From Pseudomonadota bacterium (GTDB taxonomy: Bacteria; Myxococcota_A; Polyangia; Polyangiales; Polyangiaceae): 64,000 nt of DNA. The notes under the pieces are model-generated. The model made no database searches. It worked only from the letters and a program-made list of their open reading frames with translations, and was not told where the DNA came from. A program made the translations under genes and the position numbers. How positions within the stretch are numbered: the stretch's first letter is position 1; every line of letters begins with the position of its first letter. The stretch covers positions 1-64,000 of the forward strand of contig JAEYWK010000134.1 in NCBI GenBank assembly GCA_023431345.1, given 5' to 3'. This document shows, in pieces, positions 24,742 through 33,046 of the stretch.

Positions 24742-25443
24742 TCAGCCGAGATCGAGCCAGAAGCTGTGCGCCACCGCTTCGGCGCGCGTCGACGCGCCCA
24801 GCTTCTCGAACACGCGGCTCAGCTGATTGCGCACGGTTCGATACGAAGTTCCGAGCGCCACCCCGATTTCGCGATTCGTGTAGCCGAGCCGCAAATAGCC
24901 CAGAATTTCGCGTTCGCGAGCGGTCAGTTGCTCGGCGGGGCCGGCCCCGTGCCGTGACGCCGCCAGCTCGCAAACCGTGAGCACCGGCAGCGCGAAGCGA
25001 AGCCGCTCGACCTCGCTCGCCGTGAAGCGAGCGCGAGTCCGCCCGAGCACCACGCCCGCGACGACGCGCGACTCGCTGCCGAGGTACGCGATCAGCGAGC
25101 TCTCGCCCTGGTGCGGGCGCATCACCTCTTGGTACACGGAGGTGCGCTCGAGCTGCCGCGCGCCCAGCACCTCGCGATCGACGACCACGCGCCCCACGCG
25201 CCGCGCGCGCGCTTCGACGGGGCGAAAATCTTCGCGGTAAGCAGCCCAGCGTCCGCGCACCTCCGCCCGCACCGCGCTCTGAAAACCCGGTGTGACCGGC
25301 CCGAGCACGCCGTGACGCAGGCAAAACGCCACTTCGAAGCCGATCGTGCGCTCCAGCACCTCGAACAGCGCGCGCTCGTATTCAGCGATCGAGCCCGCCG
25401 CGTTGGCGGCGTCGATCAGCACCCCGTGCGGCTCGGTGTTCAT
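24742..25443 (-). CDS. LuxR-family transcriptional regulator with GAF-like sensor part
   Basis: 233 residues from ATG 25443. The N-terminal about 160 residues resemble a GAF-like ligand domain (FEVLERTIGFEVAFCLRHG ... SSLIAYLGSESRVVAGVVLGR). The C-terminal LuxR helix-turn-helix reads LTAREREILGYLRLGYTNREIGVALGTSYRTVRNQLSRVFEKLGASTRAEAV. No autoinducer-binding signature residues can be asserted. It is followed at 108 bp by the FAD oxidoreductase gene with a 22-bp palindrome in between. A second dyad (GGGCGAG AG CTCGCCC, 25498-25513) lies 55 bp upstream of its own start and could serve autoregulation. Confidence 0.88.
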   Translation of the reverse strand: MNTEPHGVLIDAANAAGSIAEYERALFEVLERTIGFEVAFCLRHGVLGPVTPGFQSAVRAEVRGRWAAYREDFRPVEARARRVGRVVVDREVLGARQLERTSVYQEVMRPHQGESSLIAYLGSESRVVAGVVLGRTRARFTASEVERLRFALPVLTVCELAASRHGAGPAEQLTAREREILGYLRLGYTNREIGVALGTSYRTVRNQLSRVFEKLGASTRAEAVAHSFWLDLG

Positions 25444-25497
25444 GCGGCCTCGCGCGATTTCAGCACGATCTGCGCGATCTGCAAACATGCGCGGCGC

Positions 25498-25513
25498 GGG
25501 CGAGAGCTCGCCC
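25498..25513. promoter_or_regulatory. Inverted repeat upstream of the LuxR gene
   Basis: GGGCGAG and CTCGCCC form a 7-bp dyad around AG, 55 bp before the regulator start. High GC content makes chance dyads common, so confidence is low. Confidence 0.3.
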
Positions 25514-25668
25514 CCAGGGCCCGCGAATGGCCCATCGGTCGCGGGCGCTTACGTAGCAATCCGTCTCGACAGCGACCGCTGAAGCCGCGGAAAAAGCCGC
25601 CGACCGCCGCAACGACCGCCTTGCGACGCGCTTGCCTTTCCGCACGAATGCGCGCAGCGTGGCGCGTC

Positions 25669-26409
25669 ATGAGCGAAGAAGTGGTCGGCCAAGACGAGTG
25701 GGACTTCTACCCCTGCCGCGTGGACGACGCCCCCGCATCGATCCTGATCAACCTTCGCTTCGTCTATGAAGACCCGCGCGAGGGGAACGACCACGTGCAC
25801 CACGCCTTCATCAAGATGCTGGATTCAGGGCCGCAAGGCGTCGGCACCCGCGCCGAGATGGACCGCCTGACCGCCGTCGAAGATGCCTTGTTCGATCGCG
25901 CCGAGCAGGCGGGAGCTCAGCCCGTGGGCAGGCTGCGCAGCCAGGGAGTCTGGCAGATTTCGGTGTACGGCCCCGCGGAGCTGCCGTGGGCGGCCTGGGT
26001 GAAAGAGCACGCTGGCGACGACGCCGAAGTGCAGCAAATCGCCGATCCCGAGTTCGAGTACCTGAACGAGTTCCTGCTGCCCGACGCGGAGCGCCATCAA
26101 TGGATCTTGGACCGGCGCGTGTGCGATCAGCTGCGAAACCAGGGCGACGAGGCGAGCCTGCCGCGGCCCGTAGATCATTTCGTCGAATACGAGAACGAGG
26201 CGCCTGCCGCGCTCGTGGAGGCGCTCAAAGGCCTCGGCTTCGACGTGACCGACACCGGCGAAGGGCTCGAGTGCAGCAAGGTGCACGACGTCGAGCTCGA
26301 GAACGTGCACGAGATCACCACCGCGCTGTCCGAGCTCGCCGACGAGCACGACGCCGCCTACAGCGGCTGGGGCTGCTCCGTCACCAAAGCGGCCGGCCTC
26401 GCGAACTGA
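25669..26409 (+). CDS. DUF695-RraB (RNase E inhibitor-type) protein
   Basis: 246 residues from ATG 25669. The N-terminal about 140 residues carry DUF695 features (QDEWDFYPCRVDDAPASILINLRF, GVWQISVYGPAELPWAAWV). The C-terminal about 90 residues match the RraB/ribonuclease E inhibitor fold (RNQGDEASLPRPVDHFVEYENEAPAALVEALKGLGFDVTD ... LENVHEITTALSELADEHDAAYSGWGCSV). The two domains often occur fused. In gamma-proteobacteria RraB inhibits RNase E; here such a role is only inferred. Cytoplasmic, monocistronic. Confidence 0.82.
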   Translation: MSEEVVGQDEWDFYPCRVDDAPASILINLRFVYEDPREGNDHVHHAFIKMLDSGPQGVGTRAEMDRLTAVEDALFDRAEQAGAQPVGRLRSQGVWQISVYGPAELPWAAWVKEHAGDDAEVQQIADPEFEYLNEFLLPDAERHQWILDRRVCDQLRNQGDEASLPRPVDHFVEYENEAPAALVEALKGLGFDVTDTGEGLECSKVHDVELENVHEITTALSELADEHDAAYSGWGCSVTKAAGLAN

Positions 26410-26460
26410 CACGCTCGATGCGCGTCGAGCGGCGGCGCCGGGCGCGCCCCTCAGCGCGCG

Positions 26461-27951
26461 CTACCCCGGACAAATGAAGTCCGGGGTGAAGAACACGGGC
26501 GTCTTCTGCAAGCTGAGCTGCTTGCCGCGCCGCAGTAGCTGCACGACCTCGACCACGCTGTCTTCACCGCTCGGCGCCGTGAGCAGCTCCAGCTGCTGGT
26601 CGGCGTCGAAGTCGAACGCGAGGCGAGGCGTGAGCATGTAGCCGTCGCGGTCGACCACGCCCAGCGGGCGCAGGTGGGGCGCGCCGAGGTTGTGCTCGAA
26701 CAGCAGGCTCAGGCTATTGCCATCGATCTCACCGTTGCCGTAGCGGTACGCCGACACGTGCACCCAATGCTTGCCGTCACGTGGACCGAACGACACGGCC
26801 GCGGGCTCACGCTCGTGCCACGCGCCGAGGCCACCTTTCGCCGTGAATGAGGCTTGCAGCGCTCGGTACTCGCTCGATGCGCGGAAGGCCCGGCGCGCCT
26901 CTACCAGCGCGACGCCGGCGAGCGACTGCGGCAGGTACTGCGGCTCGGGCGGGGCCTCTGCCGCCCACAAACCGCGCGGGCAAGGCGGATCGAGCTCGCC
27001 GAGCACGTAGGTTCCGTACACGTGGTCGAGCCGTCGAGCGCTGCGCACGGACTCGAACGCAGGCGTGGCCGAGCTCGCCAGCTGGATATCGATGATGCGC
27101 GACTCGCAGACCGGCGGCAGCGGTTCCCCCGCGCGCTCGGGCGAGACGGTGACGAAGACGCGCTTGCCCTTCATGGCGCGCACCTCCGGCGGCAGCACCA
27201 CCTCGCTCGCGCCGAGCGGCCCTTCCTCGGGCAGCTCGGCGCTTTCGCCGCCGTCGTCGTCGTCGCGAGGCGGGCTGCGCACGAGCTGGCTCGAGCGCAA
27301 GCGCTCCGGCACGAGCCAAGAGTCTTCGACGCGGCTACGCAGCACGACCCCGCGCGACGCGACGGCGAAGAACCCCGGCAGAGCGCGGGCGCTGCCGCCG
27401 CCGCCGTCCACCCGCACGCTGCCCATCTCCTCGCGCACGATGCGCAGCCCATCGCCGCTCGAAGTCAGCACGAGCAGCTTGCGGCCCGTGTCACGGTAGC
27501 TCGGGCTAGAGAAGCCTTGCTCGAAGCTCAAGAGCCAGCGCGCGCCGGACTTCGTCGCGCTCAGCTCGCTCACGCTGACGCGAGCGCCGCCCGCCAGCAT
27601 CGGGCGTCGATCCGCGAGCCAGCCCGGACGATTGAAGCGGAAGCTGGCTTCGCCCACGCGCTTCACGCCTACGAACGAGTCCGCATATAGCGCCGAGTAG
27701 GCCAGAAAATTGCCGCTATTTTGCGCCTCCGTCCAGGTCTCGAGGAAGGCGCGGGCGGCGCGCTCTTCGGGGTCGAGGATGAGCGGCGCCGCGCTGCTGG
27801 CCGTGCTCACGCTCGCGGGCGGGGCGAGCGGCGCAGGCGCGGCAGCGAGGGCAGCGCTCGCTGAAGCCGCGATGGAAGGCCGCTTCTCGGCGTCGCGCTG
27901 GCAACCGAGCGCGGCCACGACCAACGACCAGCCCATGAGCCTCGAGCCCAT
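26461..27951 (-). CDS. Putative lipoprotein of unknown function
   Basis: 496 residues from ATG 27951. The signal peptide ends at VVAALGC (Cys17) and is followed by an Ala/Pro/Ser-rich spacer. A region of about residues 60-165 resembles an NTF2/SnoaL-like fold (EERAARAFLETWTEAQNSGNFLAYSALYADSFVG ... WLLSFEQGFSSPSYRDTGRKLLVLTS). The remaining about 320 residues are a beta-rich domain with no recognised family (for example FGPRDGKHWVHVSAYRYGNGEIDGNSL ... LAFDFDADQQLELLT). FDFDADQQLELL resembles a calcium-type repeat used to store numeric values in VCBS-like proteins. The divergent dus gene starts 50 bp away. Confidence 0.65.
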   Translation of the reverse strand: MGSRLMGWSLVVAALGCQRDAEKRPSIAASASAALAAAPAPLAPPASVSTASSAAPLILDPEERAARAFLETWTEAQNSGNFLAYSALYADSFVGVKRVGEASFRFNRPGWLADRRPMLAGGARVSVSELSATKSGARWLLSFEQGFSSPSYRDTGRKLLVLTSSGDGLRIVREEMGSVRVDGGGGSARALPGFFAVASRGVVLRSRVEDSWLVPERLRSSQLVRSPPRDDDDGGESAELPEEGPLGASEVVLPPEVRAMKGKRVFVTVSPERAGEPLPPVCESRIIDIQLASSATPAFESVRSARRLDHVYGTYVLGELDPPCPRGLWAAEAPPEPQYLPQSLAGVALVEARRAFRASSEYRALQASFTAKGGLGAWHEREPAAVSFGPRDGKHWVHVSAYRYGNGEIDGNSLSLLFEHNLGAPHLRPLGVVDRDGYMLTPRLAFDFDADQQLELLTAPSGEDSVVEVVQLLRRGKQLSLQKTPVFFTPDFICPG

Positions 27952-27987
27952 CCTGCAGAGCGATTCGCGGACCAAGCGCGACGAGGA

Positions 27988-27993
27988 TACACT
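27988..27993 (+). promoter_or_regulatory. Predicted -10 box (leaderless start) for dus
   Basis: TACACT is 7 nt before GTG 28001. It supports the GTG start, which also gives the family-typical N-terminus immediately before APMEG. Confidence 0.5.
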
Positions 27994-28000
27994 CGGACCG

Positions 28001-28996
28001 GTGAGCCGCTTTCCGTTTTCACCCGCTTGCGTCTTGGCGCCCATGGAGGGCGTCACCAACGCGGCGGTGCGCTCCGTGCTCGCCGGCTACGGGCCGATTG
28101 GCCTGGTTTGCACCGAGTTCGTGCGCATTGCGGGCGAGCAAATTTCGCCGCCGTACCTGCGCCGCCAAGTGCAGAAGGTGCCCGGAGTTCCGCTCAGCGT
28201 GCAGGTCATGGGCAACGACCCGGAGCTGATGGCCGAAGCCGGCGCGGTCGTGGCGCAGGCCGGTGCGGACGCGGTCGATCTGAACCTCGGTTGTCCGACG
28301 CACACCGCGGCGCGCAAGGGCGTCGGCGCCGCCTTGCTGAAGCAACCCGAAAAGCTCGCGCTGCTGCTGAAGACGATGCGACGCGCTGTCCCCGGGCTGC
28401 TGTCGGCGAAGCTGCGCGCCGGCTTCGACAGCACGAGCGACGCGCTGCGAAACGCGAAGCTGGTCGAAGACGCAGGGCTCGACTACCTGGCCGTCCACCC
28501 GCGGCGGCGCGTCGACCACTACTCGGGCACGGCCGACTGGCGCATCATCCGCCTGTTGCGGGACGAGCTGACGATTCCCGTGATCGGCAACGGCGACGCT
28601 TGGTACGCCACCTCCGCGCTGCGCATGATCGAGGAGACGGGCTGCGACGCGGTGATGCTCGGACGCCCAGCCCTACGTAATCCTTGGATTTTCCGTCAAC
28701 TCGGCGAGCTCTTGGCCGGACGTGAGCCGTTCCGCCCGTCGGGCGCGGATCTCGCCGCCCACCTGCGCCGCTTGTCGCTCGCGCTCGCCTCCCAGCTCGG
28801 CGACGGCGTCGCGCCGCTCGGTCGACTCAAAGAGCAGCTCAACTACTTGAGCCGCGCCATCCCGAACAGCGCGGCGCTGCAGCGGAGCTTGCTGCGGCAG
28901 ACCGAGCTCGACAGCTTCCTCGACGCGGCCGAGTCGGCGTTCACGCCGCTGCCCGCCGCGGCGCTGGATCTCGGCCCCGCGCCGCTCGTGAGCTGA
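28001..28996 (+). CDS. dus: tRNA-dihydrouridine synthase
   Basis: 331 residues from GTG 28001. It reduces specific uridines in tRNA to dihydrouridine using FMN and NADPH. Family motifs in order: VLAPMEGVTNAAVR (11-24), TEFVRI, LSVQVMGNDPELMAEA, VDLNLGCPTHTAARKGVGAALL with catalytic Cys98, SAKLRAGFD, LAVHPRRRVDHYSG, PVIGNGDAW and AVMLGRPALRNPWIF. The C-terminal about 80 residues are the helical tRNA-binding domain. Which of DusA/B/C it matches cannot be settled; LGRPALRNPWIF and the length resemble DusC-like or bacterial Dus-general enzymes. Extension upstream to 27710 is a shadow of the divergent lipoprotein gene. Confidence 0.95.
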   Translation: MSRFPFSPACVLAPMEGVTNAAVRSVLAGYGPIGLVCTEFVRIAGEQISPPYLRRQVQKVPGVPLSVQVMGNDPELMAEAGAVVAQAGADAVDLNLGCPTHTAARKGVGAALLKQPEKLALLLKTMRRAVPGLLSAKLRAGFDSTSDALRNAKLVEDAGLDYLAVHPRRRVDHYSGTADWRIIRLLRDELTIPVIGNGDAWYATSALRMIEETGCDAVMLGRPALRNPWIFRQLGELLAGREPFRPSGADLAAHLRRLSLALASQLGDGVAPLGRLKEQLNYLSRAIPNSAALQRSLLRQTELDSFLDAAESAFTPLPAAALDLGPAPLVS

Positions 28997-29020
28997 GCGG
29001 GCGCAGTCGACGCCGCACGG

Positions 29021-29080
29021 TGCCGGGCGGAGCCGCGCGACGCCGGGCGGAGCCGCGCGACGCCGGGCGGAGCCGCATCA
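29021..29080. repeat. Three 20-bp tandem repeats between convergent genes
   Basis: Units of the type cgccgggcggagccgcgcga occupy 29021-29040, 29041-29060 and 29061-29080; unit 1 differs at the first base and unit 3 in the last four. They fill most of the 91 bp between the ends of dus and the GAF-type gene, which converge here. They may act as a transcription end region or be neutral slippage products. Confidence 0.85.
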
Positions 29081-29087
29081 CCCCCGC

Positions 29088-29792
29088 TCAGTTGCTGCGC
29101 TGGCGCAGCGCGCGCTGCACGATGCGCTCGGCGCGTTGCAGATCCGTACGCCGGAAGGCGTGGCCGGGCCGCGACAGCTCGAGCATGGCCGTGAGCTCTT
29201 TTCCCACGAACACCGGGATCATCGCCACCGCACCCGAGCCGCCTTTGCTGCCCGCGAAGCGCATCGCCAGCGCGTCTTCGGTCGGACCGTAGGGTGGGCC
29301 GAAAACGGGTCGCCCGAAGCGGGCCGAAATCAGCACCAGATCACTCTCGGGCAACGCATAGCCGAGCCGCTCGGTCGGCATCGGCCCGAGCACCGAGCGC
29401 GTGACGAGTGAGCGCCCGAAGCGACCGCGGTAGTGGAACATCGCGCTCTCGGCGCCGGTCGTGACCATCGACAGCCACGTCACGGTGTGGGCGAGCTCCA
29501 TCTCGTCCTTGATGCGCTCGATGGGGCGGCCCCACTCCGCCAGCTGCTCGGGCGAAGGCGCCTTCGCGCCGACCTTGCTGTTCAAGGCGGAAATCTCGCG
29601 AACGGAGTTCAATGTCCGCCAATCGCCGCGGTAAGTGCGCACATGGCAAAACTCCGGCACGCGTCCGGCCTCGACCCCGCGCAGCAGTAGTCCGGTCACG
29701 ACCGGGCCGACCGTCAAGTCGCCGTTAGTGACGTACCAGAGCGGCGGGGGCTGAACCTGAAAAACACTCTTGGGTAGTTCTTGGAGCTGCAT
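29088..29792 (-). CDS. GYF_2/GAF-type protein
   Basis: 234 residues from ATG 29792. The N-terminus (LWYVTNGDLTVGPVVTGLLLRGVEAGRVP) looks like a GYF_2-type adaptor domain that binds Pro-rich or membrane-linked partners. The C-terminal about 150 residues resemble a GAF domain (MVTTGAESAMFHYRGRF ... LVLISARFGRPVFGPPYG ... SGAVAMIPVFVGKELTAMLELSRPGHAF ... RAERIVQRAL). No enzymatic output domain is attached, so it probably acts as a sensor partner of another protein. The hybrid histidine kinase gene ends 108 bp upstream of its start on the same strand and is a possible partner. Confidence 0.65.
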   Translation of the reverse strand: MQLQELPKSVFQVQPPPLWYVTNGDLTVGPVVTGLLLRGVEAGRVPEFCHVRTYRGDWRTLNSVREISALNSKVGAKAPSPEQLAEWGRPIERIKDEMELAHTVTWLSMVTTGAESAMFHYRGRFGRSLVTRSVLGPMPTERLGYALPESDLVLISARFGRPVFGPPYGPTEDALAMRFAGSKGGSGAVAMIPVFVGKELTAMLELSRPGHAFRRTDLQRAERIVQRALRQRSN

Positions 29793-29900
29793 GGGGCTTG
29801 GGCCTGTACGGATTGTTTCCATACGCCCGGGCGCTGGCCAAGAAACCCACATCCATAAGCGCGTGCGCCCCGAGCAGCGGCGCGCGAGGCGGGCGCGGCG

Positions 29901-31682
29901 TCAGATCGCCTGCCGACGGCGGCTCGCGCCGCGGATCGCGTCCGCGACGACTCGGCTCAGATCCGCGACGCGATACGGCTTCTGCACGAAGCCCGCAGCC
30001 CCACGCTTGAGCATGGCGCTGACGTCTTGCTCGGCGCCATAGCCGGACCACAGCAGCACCGGCAGGTCCGGCGCGAGCTCGCGCAGCTTCTCGAACGTCG
30101 CTTCACCGCTCAGGCCAGGCATGCGTAGATCGAGCAAAACCAGCTGAAAATGGCCGGGGTGGGCGCTCACCTGCTCCACGGCGCGCGCGCCGTCGACGAC
30201 GTGGGTCACGGCGTAGCCAAACGACTGCAAGGTCGCGACCGCCGTCATGCCGACCATCGCGTCGTCTTCGACCAGCAAGATCTCCCCCTTACCGGGCACG
30301 ACGTGGCTGGCCACCGGTGCGGTCGCAGCCTCGCCGTCGGAGCACGGCAGGTAGACGCGAAATGCGGTGCCGCCGCGCTCGCTGTTGACGTCGATGCTGC
30401 CGCCGTGCGCCTTCACGGTGCCGGCGACCGACGCCAGCCCCAAGCCCGTCCCCTTGCCGATCGGCTTGGTGGTGAAGAACGGATCGAAGATGTGCGGCAG
30501 CTGCTCGCGCGGAATGCCGCCACCCGTGTCGATGACCTCAATCACCAGGCACGGCCCGAGCGGCAGGCCCTGGGCGCTCGAGTGCGTGAGCTCCAGGGAC
30601 GCCGTCGCGACGGTCAGCTTGCCGCCTGCGGGCATGGCGTCGCGCGCGTTCACGAGTAGGTTCAAAATCGCGCTCTGCAGCAGCGCGGCGTCCGCCAGCA
30701 CCGTCGAGCAGCTGGCCGTGAGCTCGGTCACGATCACGATGTTCGGGTCCGTCGAGCGCCGCAGCAATGAAACGGCCTCGCTGATCACCGCGTGCGCGTC
30801 CGTGGGGGTCTGCAGCATGCGTGCTTTGCGCGAGTACGCCAGCAGCTGGCGCGTCAGCTCCGCCAGCCGCTGCGACGACTGCAAGATGCTCTCGGACAGC
30901 TCGCGGCCGTCGCCGGTCTCCGGCAGCTCCAGCTTCAAGAGCTCGGCGGAGCCCATGATGGCGGTCAGGTTGTTGTTGAAATCATGCGCTACGCCAGCGG
31001 CCAAGCGCCCCACCATCTCGAGCTGCTTGCCCTCCACCGCCATCAGCTCGGCCTCGGCGCGCTCGCGCTCGGCGCGCTCGCGTCGCAGGGTCTCTTGCCG
31101 CGCAATCCGGAGCGCGTGCTCCATGCGCGCGACGAGCGCCACCATCATGCCCCCGAACGCCGTAATGGCGAGGAAGGTGACGCCCACCGAGCGCGCCCAA
31201 GTCGCGCCCGACGTCATCGCGATGTCGCGCGGGTTCGGCGGCGCGATCAGCCCCGTCACCATCGCGTAGCCGATGGCCGAGACGAGCATCGCCGACAAAG
31301 CCGTCAGCGCGATCATCGCCCGACGCCCGAGCAGCAGGCCCGCGAGCATCAGCGTCACCGTCAAGCTCACCCCCGGGCCCGACAGCGTGCCCACGTAGGC
31401 GTAGCCCGACACGGCGGTCGAGAGCGCGGGAATCAAGAGCACCCACGCGCGCGCGGCGCCGCGCGGCCGGCCCGTCACGGCCGGAAACCCGACCAGCGCA
31501 GCCGCCACCAGCGCCACCGCGCATAAACGCGTGCGCGCGGGGCCGCTCTCCATGGCCAGAACCATCAGCAGCGCGCTGGCCACGAACACCACGAACAGCA
31601 CGCGGATCAGCTTGAGCGCCAGGTTCGTGCGCCACGTCAGCGCTTCGTCGTCCGCCCCGGGCTCGTGCCCTTTCACGTGCAT
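29901..31682 (-). CDS. Hybrid sensor histidine kinase with C-terminal receiver
   Basis: 593 residues. About six transmembrane segments lie between residues 20 and 185, with little extracytoplasmic sequence, so it probably senses within the membrane. The HisKA H-box is GVAHDFNNNLTAI with His233. The ATPase domain shows N-box NLLVNARDAMPAGG, G1 DTGGGIP, F-box FDPFFTTK and G2 GKGTGLGLASV. A receiver domain (about 460-585) has the acidic pair VEDD, the phospho-acceptor Asp in LLDLRMPG and the conserved Lys in VQKPY. The missing cognate regulator and the location alone do not reveal a signal. ATG 31682 starts right before the structured terminator of the next gene upstream. Confidence 0.93.
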   Translation of the reverse strand: MHVKGHEPGADDEALTWRTNLALKLIRVLFVVFVASALLMVLAMESGPARTRLCAVALVAAALVGFPAVTGRPRGAARAWVLLIPALSTAVSGYAYVGTLSGPGVSLTVTLMLAGLLLGRRAMIALTALSAMLVSAIGYAMVTGLIAPPNPRDIAMTSGATWARSVGVTFLAITAFGGMMVALVARMEHALRIARQETLRRERAERERAEAELMAVEGKQLEMVGRLAAGVAHDFNNNLTAIMGSAELLKLELPETGDGRELSESILQSSQRLAELTRQLLAYSRKARMLQTPTDAHAVISEAVSLLRRSTDPNIVIVTELTASCSTVLADAALLQSAILNLLVNARDAMPAGGKLTVATASLELTHSSAQGLPLGPCLVIEVIDTGGGIPREQLPHIFDPFFTTKPIGKGTGLGLASVAGTVKAHGGSIDVNSERGGTAFRVYLPCSDGEAATAPVASHVVPGKGEILLVEDDAMVGMTAVATLQSFGYAVTHVVDGARAVEQVSAHPGHFQLVLLDLRMPGLSGEATFEKLRELAPDLPVLLWSGYGAEQDVSAMLKRGAAGFVQKPYRVADLSRVVADAIRGASRRRQAI

Positions 31683-31738
31683 GTCTCCCCAGAATACTCA
31701 AGAAGCGGAGCCACTTCACGCTTCGGAGCCGCCACCAC

Positions 31739-31819
31739 AAAAGAAAAGAGCGGGCGGGTTCAGCCTGCGACGCCCCTTCATGGTGAGAAGGGACTCGCAG
31801 AGAGCAACTCCGCCCGCTC
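31739..31819 (-). terminator. Nested-stem terminator of the small basic protein gene
   Basis: Read on the minus strand: GAGCGGGCGG (31819-31810) pairs with CCGCCCGCTC (31757-31748), CTGCGA (31800-31795) with TCGCAG (31770-31765), and CCCTTC (31792-31787) with GAAGGG (31779-31774), all perfectly and nested. TTTTCTTTT (31747-31739) follows the outer stem. The T-run on only one strand makes it an intrinsic terminator for leftward transcription, 17 bp past the stop of the small basic protein gene. The three-tier stem is more elaborate than needed for termination. Confidence 0.7.
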
Positions 31820-31835
31820 GTCGCGCGCGCCGCAA

Positions 31836-32159
31836 TCAGCGAACGGCAGCGCGCGCGGCTCGCGCCGAGGGTGACGTGATGCGCCTGACCTGGCGCCTCG
31901 TCAGCTCGGACGCAGCCTTGATGTGCCCTGCGCTCTTTCGCGTCGACTTGCGAGAAGGCTTGCCAGAAGCCGAGCTCTCGAGCACGGGGCCACCGCGATT
32001 GTCGGAACGCTTGGTGAAGTTGTGCGGAGCGGTACCCACGCCATCGAGCAGCGTCGTGTCGATGCTCTCGTCGCGAGACGGTTTACGGACCTTCTTGGGT
32101 CGTGGAGGTCGGCTCGCTCTGAGCACCTCTGCCATGTACGCTTCTGCCTTCGTCGCCAT
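31836..32159 (-). CDS. Small basic Lys/Arg/Ser-rich protein
   Basis: 107 residues from ATG 32159, chosen because AGGAAGAGGG lies just upstream (32165-32174 on the complementary strand). The protein is strongly basic and low in hydrophobic residues: ASRPPRPKKVRKPSRDE in the N-terminal half, then SASGKPSRKSTRKSAGHIK and LTRRQVRRITSPSARAARAAVR at the end. Such composition suggests nucleic-acid binding and an intrinsically disordered chain. I recall similar myxobacterial proteins with a terminal RRATSPSARAxRA-like motif but cannot name a family. It ends in a strong terminator, so it is monocistronic and probably well expressed. Confidence 0.6.
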   Translation of the reverse strand: MATKAEAYMAEVLRASRPPRPKKVRKPSRDESIDTTLLDGVGTAPHNFTKRSDNRGGPVLESSASGKPSRKSTRKSAGHIKAASELTRRQVRRITSPSARAARAAVR

Positions 32160-32375
32160 ACAGTCCCTCTTCCTTTCAGGAGCCATGGGGGCCCCGATTG
32201 AAAACGTGACTCGTCAGAACGTCGTGAGCGCCCTCCCTCGAGGGCTCATCATACACACCGACACGCCAAGTGCGCTCATCATTCCTTTCTCGGGCGCGAG
32301 CTCGGTCTCGTCCTCGGTCTCGTCTTCGGGCGGCGCGAGACCCGGAAGACTTGTTCAGGCCGCATCCGGGAAACG

Positions 32376-32804
32376 CTACCGCGCCGCCTCGCCCGCGGAC
32401 TCACCGCGCAGCGTGGCGACGCGCACCTTGAAGCTGCCATCTTCGCCGCGGAGGAGCGTGTACGAAGAAGTTTCCTCGCCGAGCACGCGATCATCTCGGT
32501 CGAGGTAAGGCCAGCGAACGGTCGCGATCACCAAATCGTCGGAAATCCAGTCGAGGTGGGTGATTTCTGCGCGGGTGCCGACGATGCCGCGCGCGTTGTA
32601 CCTATCCTTAGCGCCGGCAAAGAACTGCTCCACCTCGTCCTCGGAGTGCACAACTCGTGCCTCCATCGCGCCGACCACGAACGCCGGAACGCCCCACAGC
32701 TTCGTGAGGGTGCGAGTGTCGCCAGCGGTGATGGCCTCGGAATATTTATCCAAGTAGGCCTGCACCGACGCTTGTTCGCGTGCGGCGCTCGTCGGCTTGC
32801 TCAC
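32376..32804 (-). CDS. NTF2/SnoaL-like protein
   Basis: 142 residues if started at GTG 32804 (ATG 32891 would add 29 mostly polar residues). The sequence fits a cone-shaped NTF2-like fold: VQAYLDKYSEAITAGDTRTLTKLWGVPAFVV, an Asp/Glu-rich helix (HSEDEVEQFFAGAKDRYNA), then beta strands ITHLDWISDDLVIATVRWPYLD and SYTLLRGEDGSFKVRVATL. Members include small-molecule-binding proteins and ketosteroid isomerase-like enzymes; no catalytic residue set is evident. It is convergent in orientation with nothing nearby and divergent from the HEAT-repeat gene. Confidence 0.65.
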   Translation of the reverse strand: MSKPTSAAREQASVQAYLDKYSEAITAGDTRTLTKLWGVPAFVVGAMEARVVHSEDEVEQFFAGAKDRYNARGIVGTRAEITHLDWISDDLVIATVRWPYLDRDDRVLGEETSSYTLLRGEDGSFKVRVATLRGESAGEAAR

Positions 32805-33046
32805 ACGGTGCGACCCGCTGCCCGGCGCGCGTCGTCCGTCCGCGCTCGCGGACTCACCTGCATCATCATCTCGAGCTGACCGTGGTGACATTTGCGCTGC
32901 TCCCGATTGGAGGGTCCGAACACACCACTGCAGCCGTCGTGCCAACGAGACATCACGTCGTGAGTTTGCTAAATTCGTCTTTCTCAGGGAATGAAGCGTG
33001 TGCGGACTCTGTTCTTCGCACACACTCGGAACCAGAGGAGGCCAGG

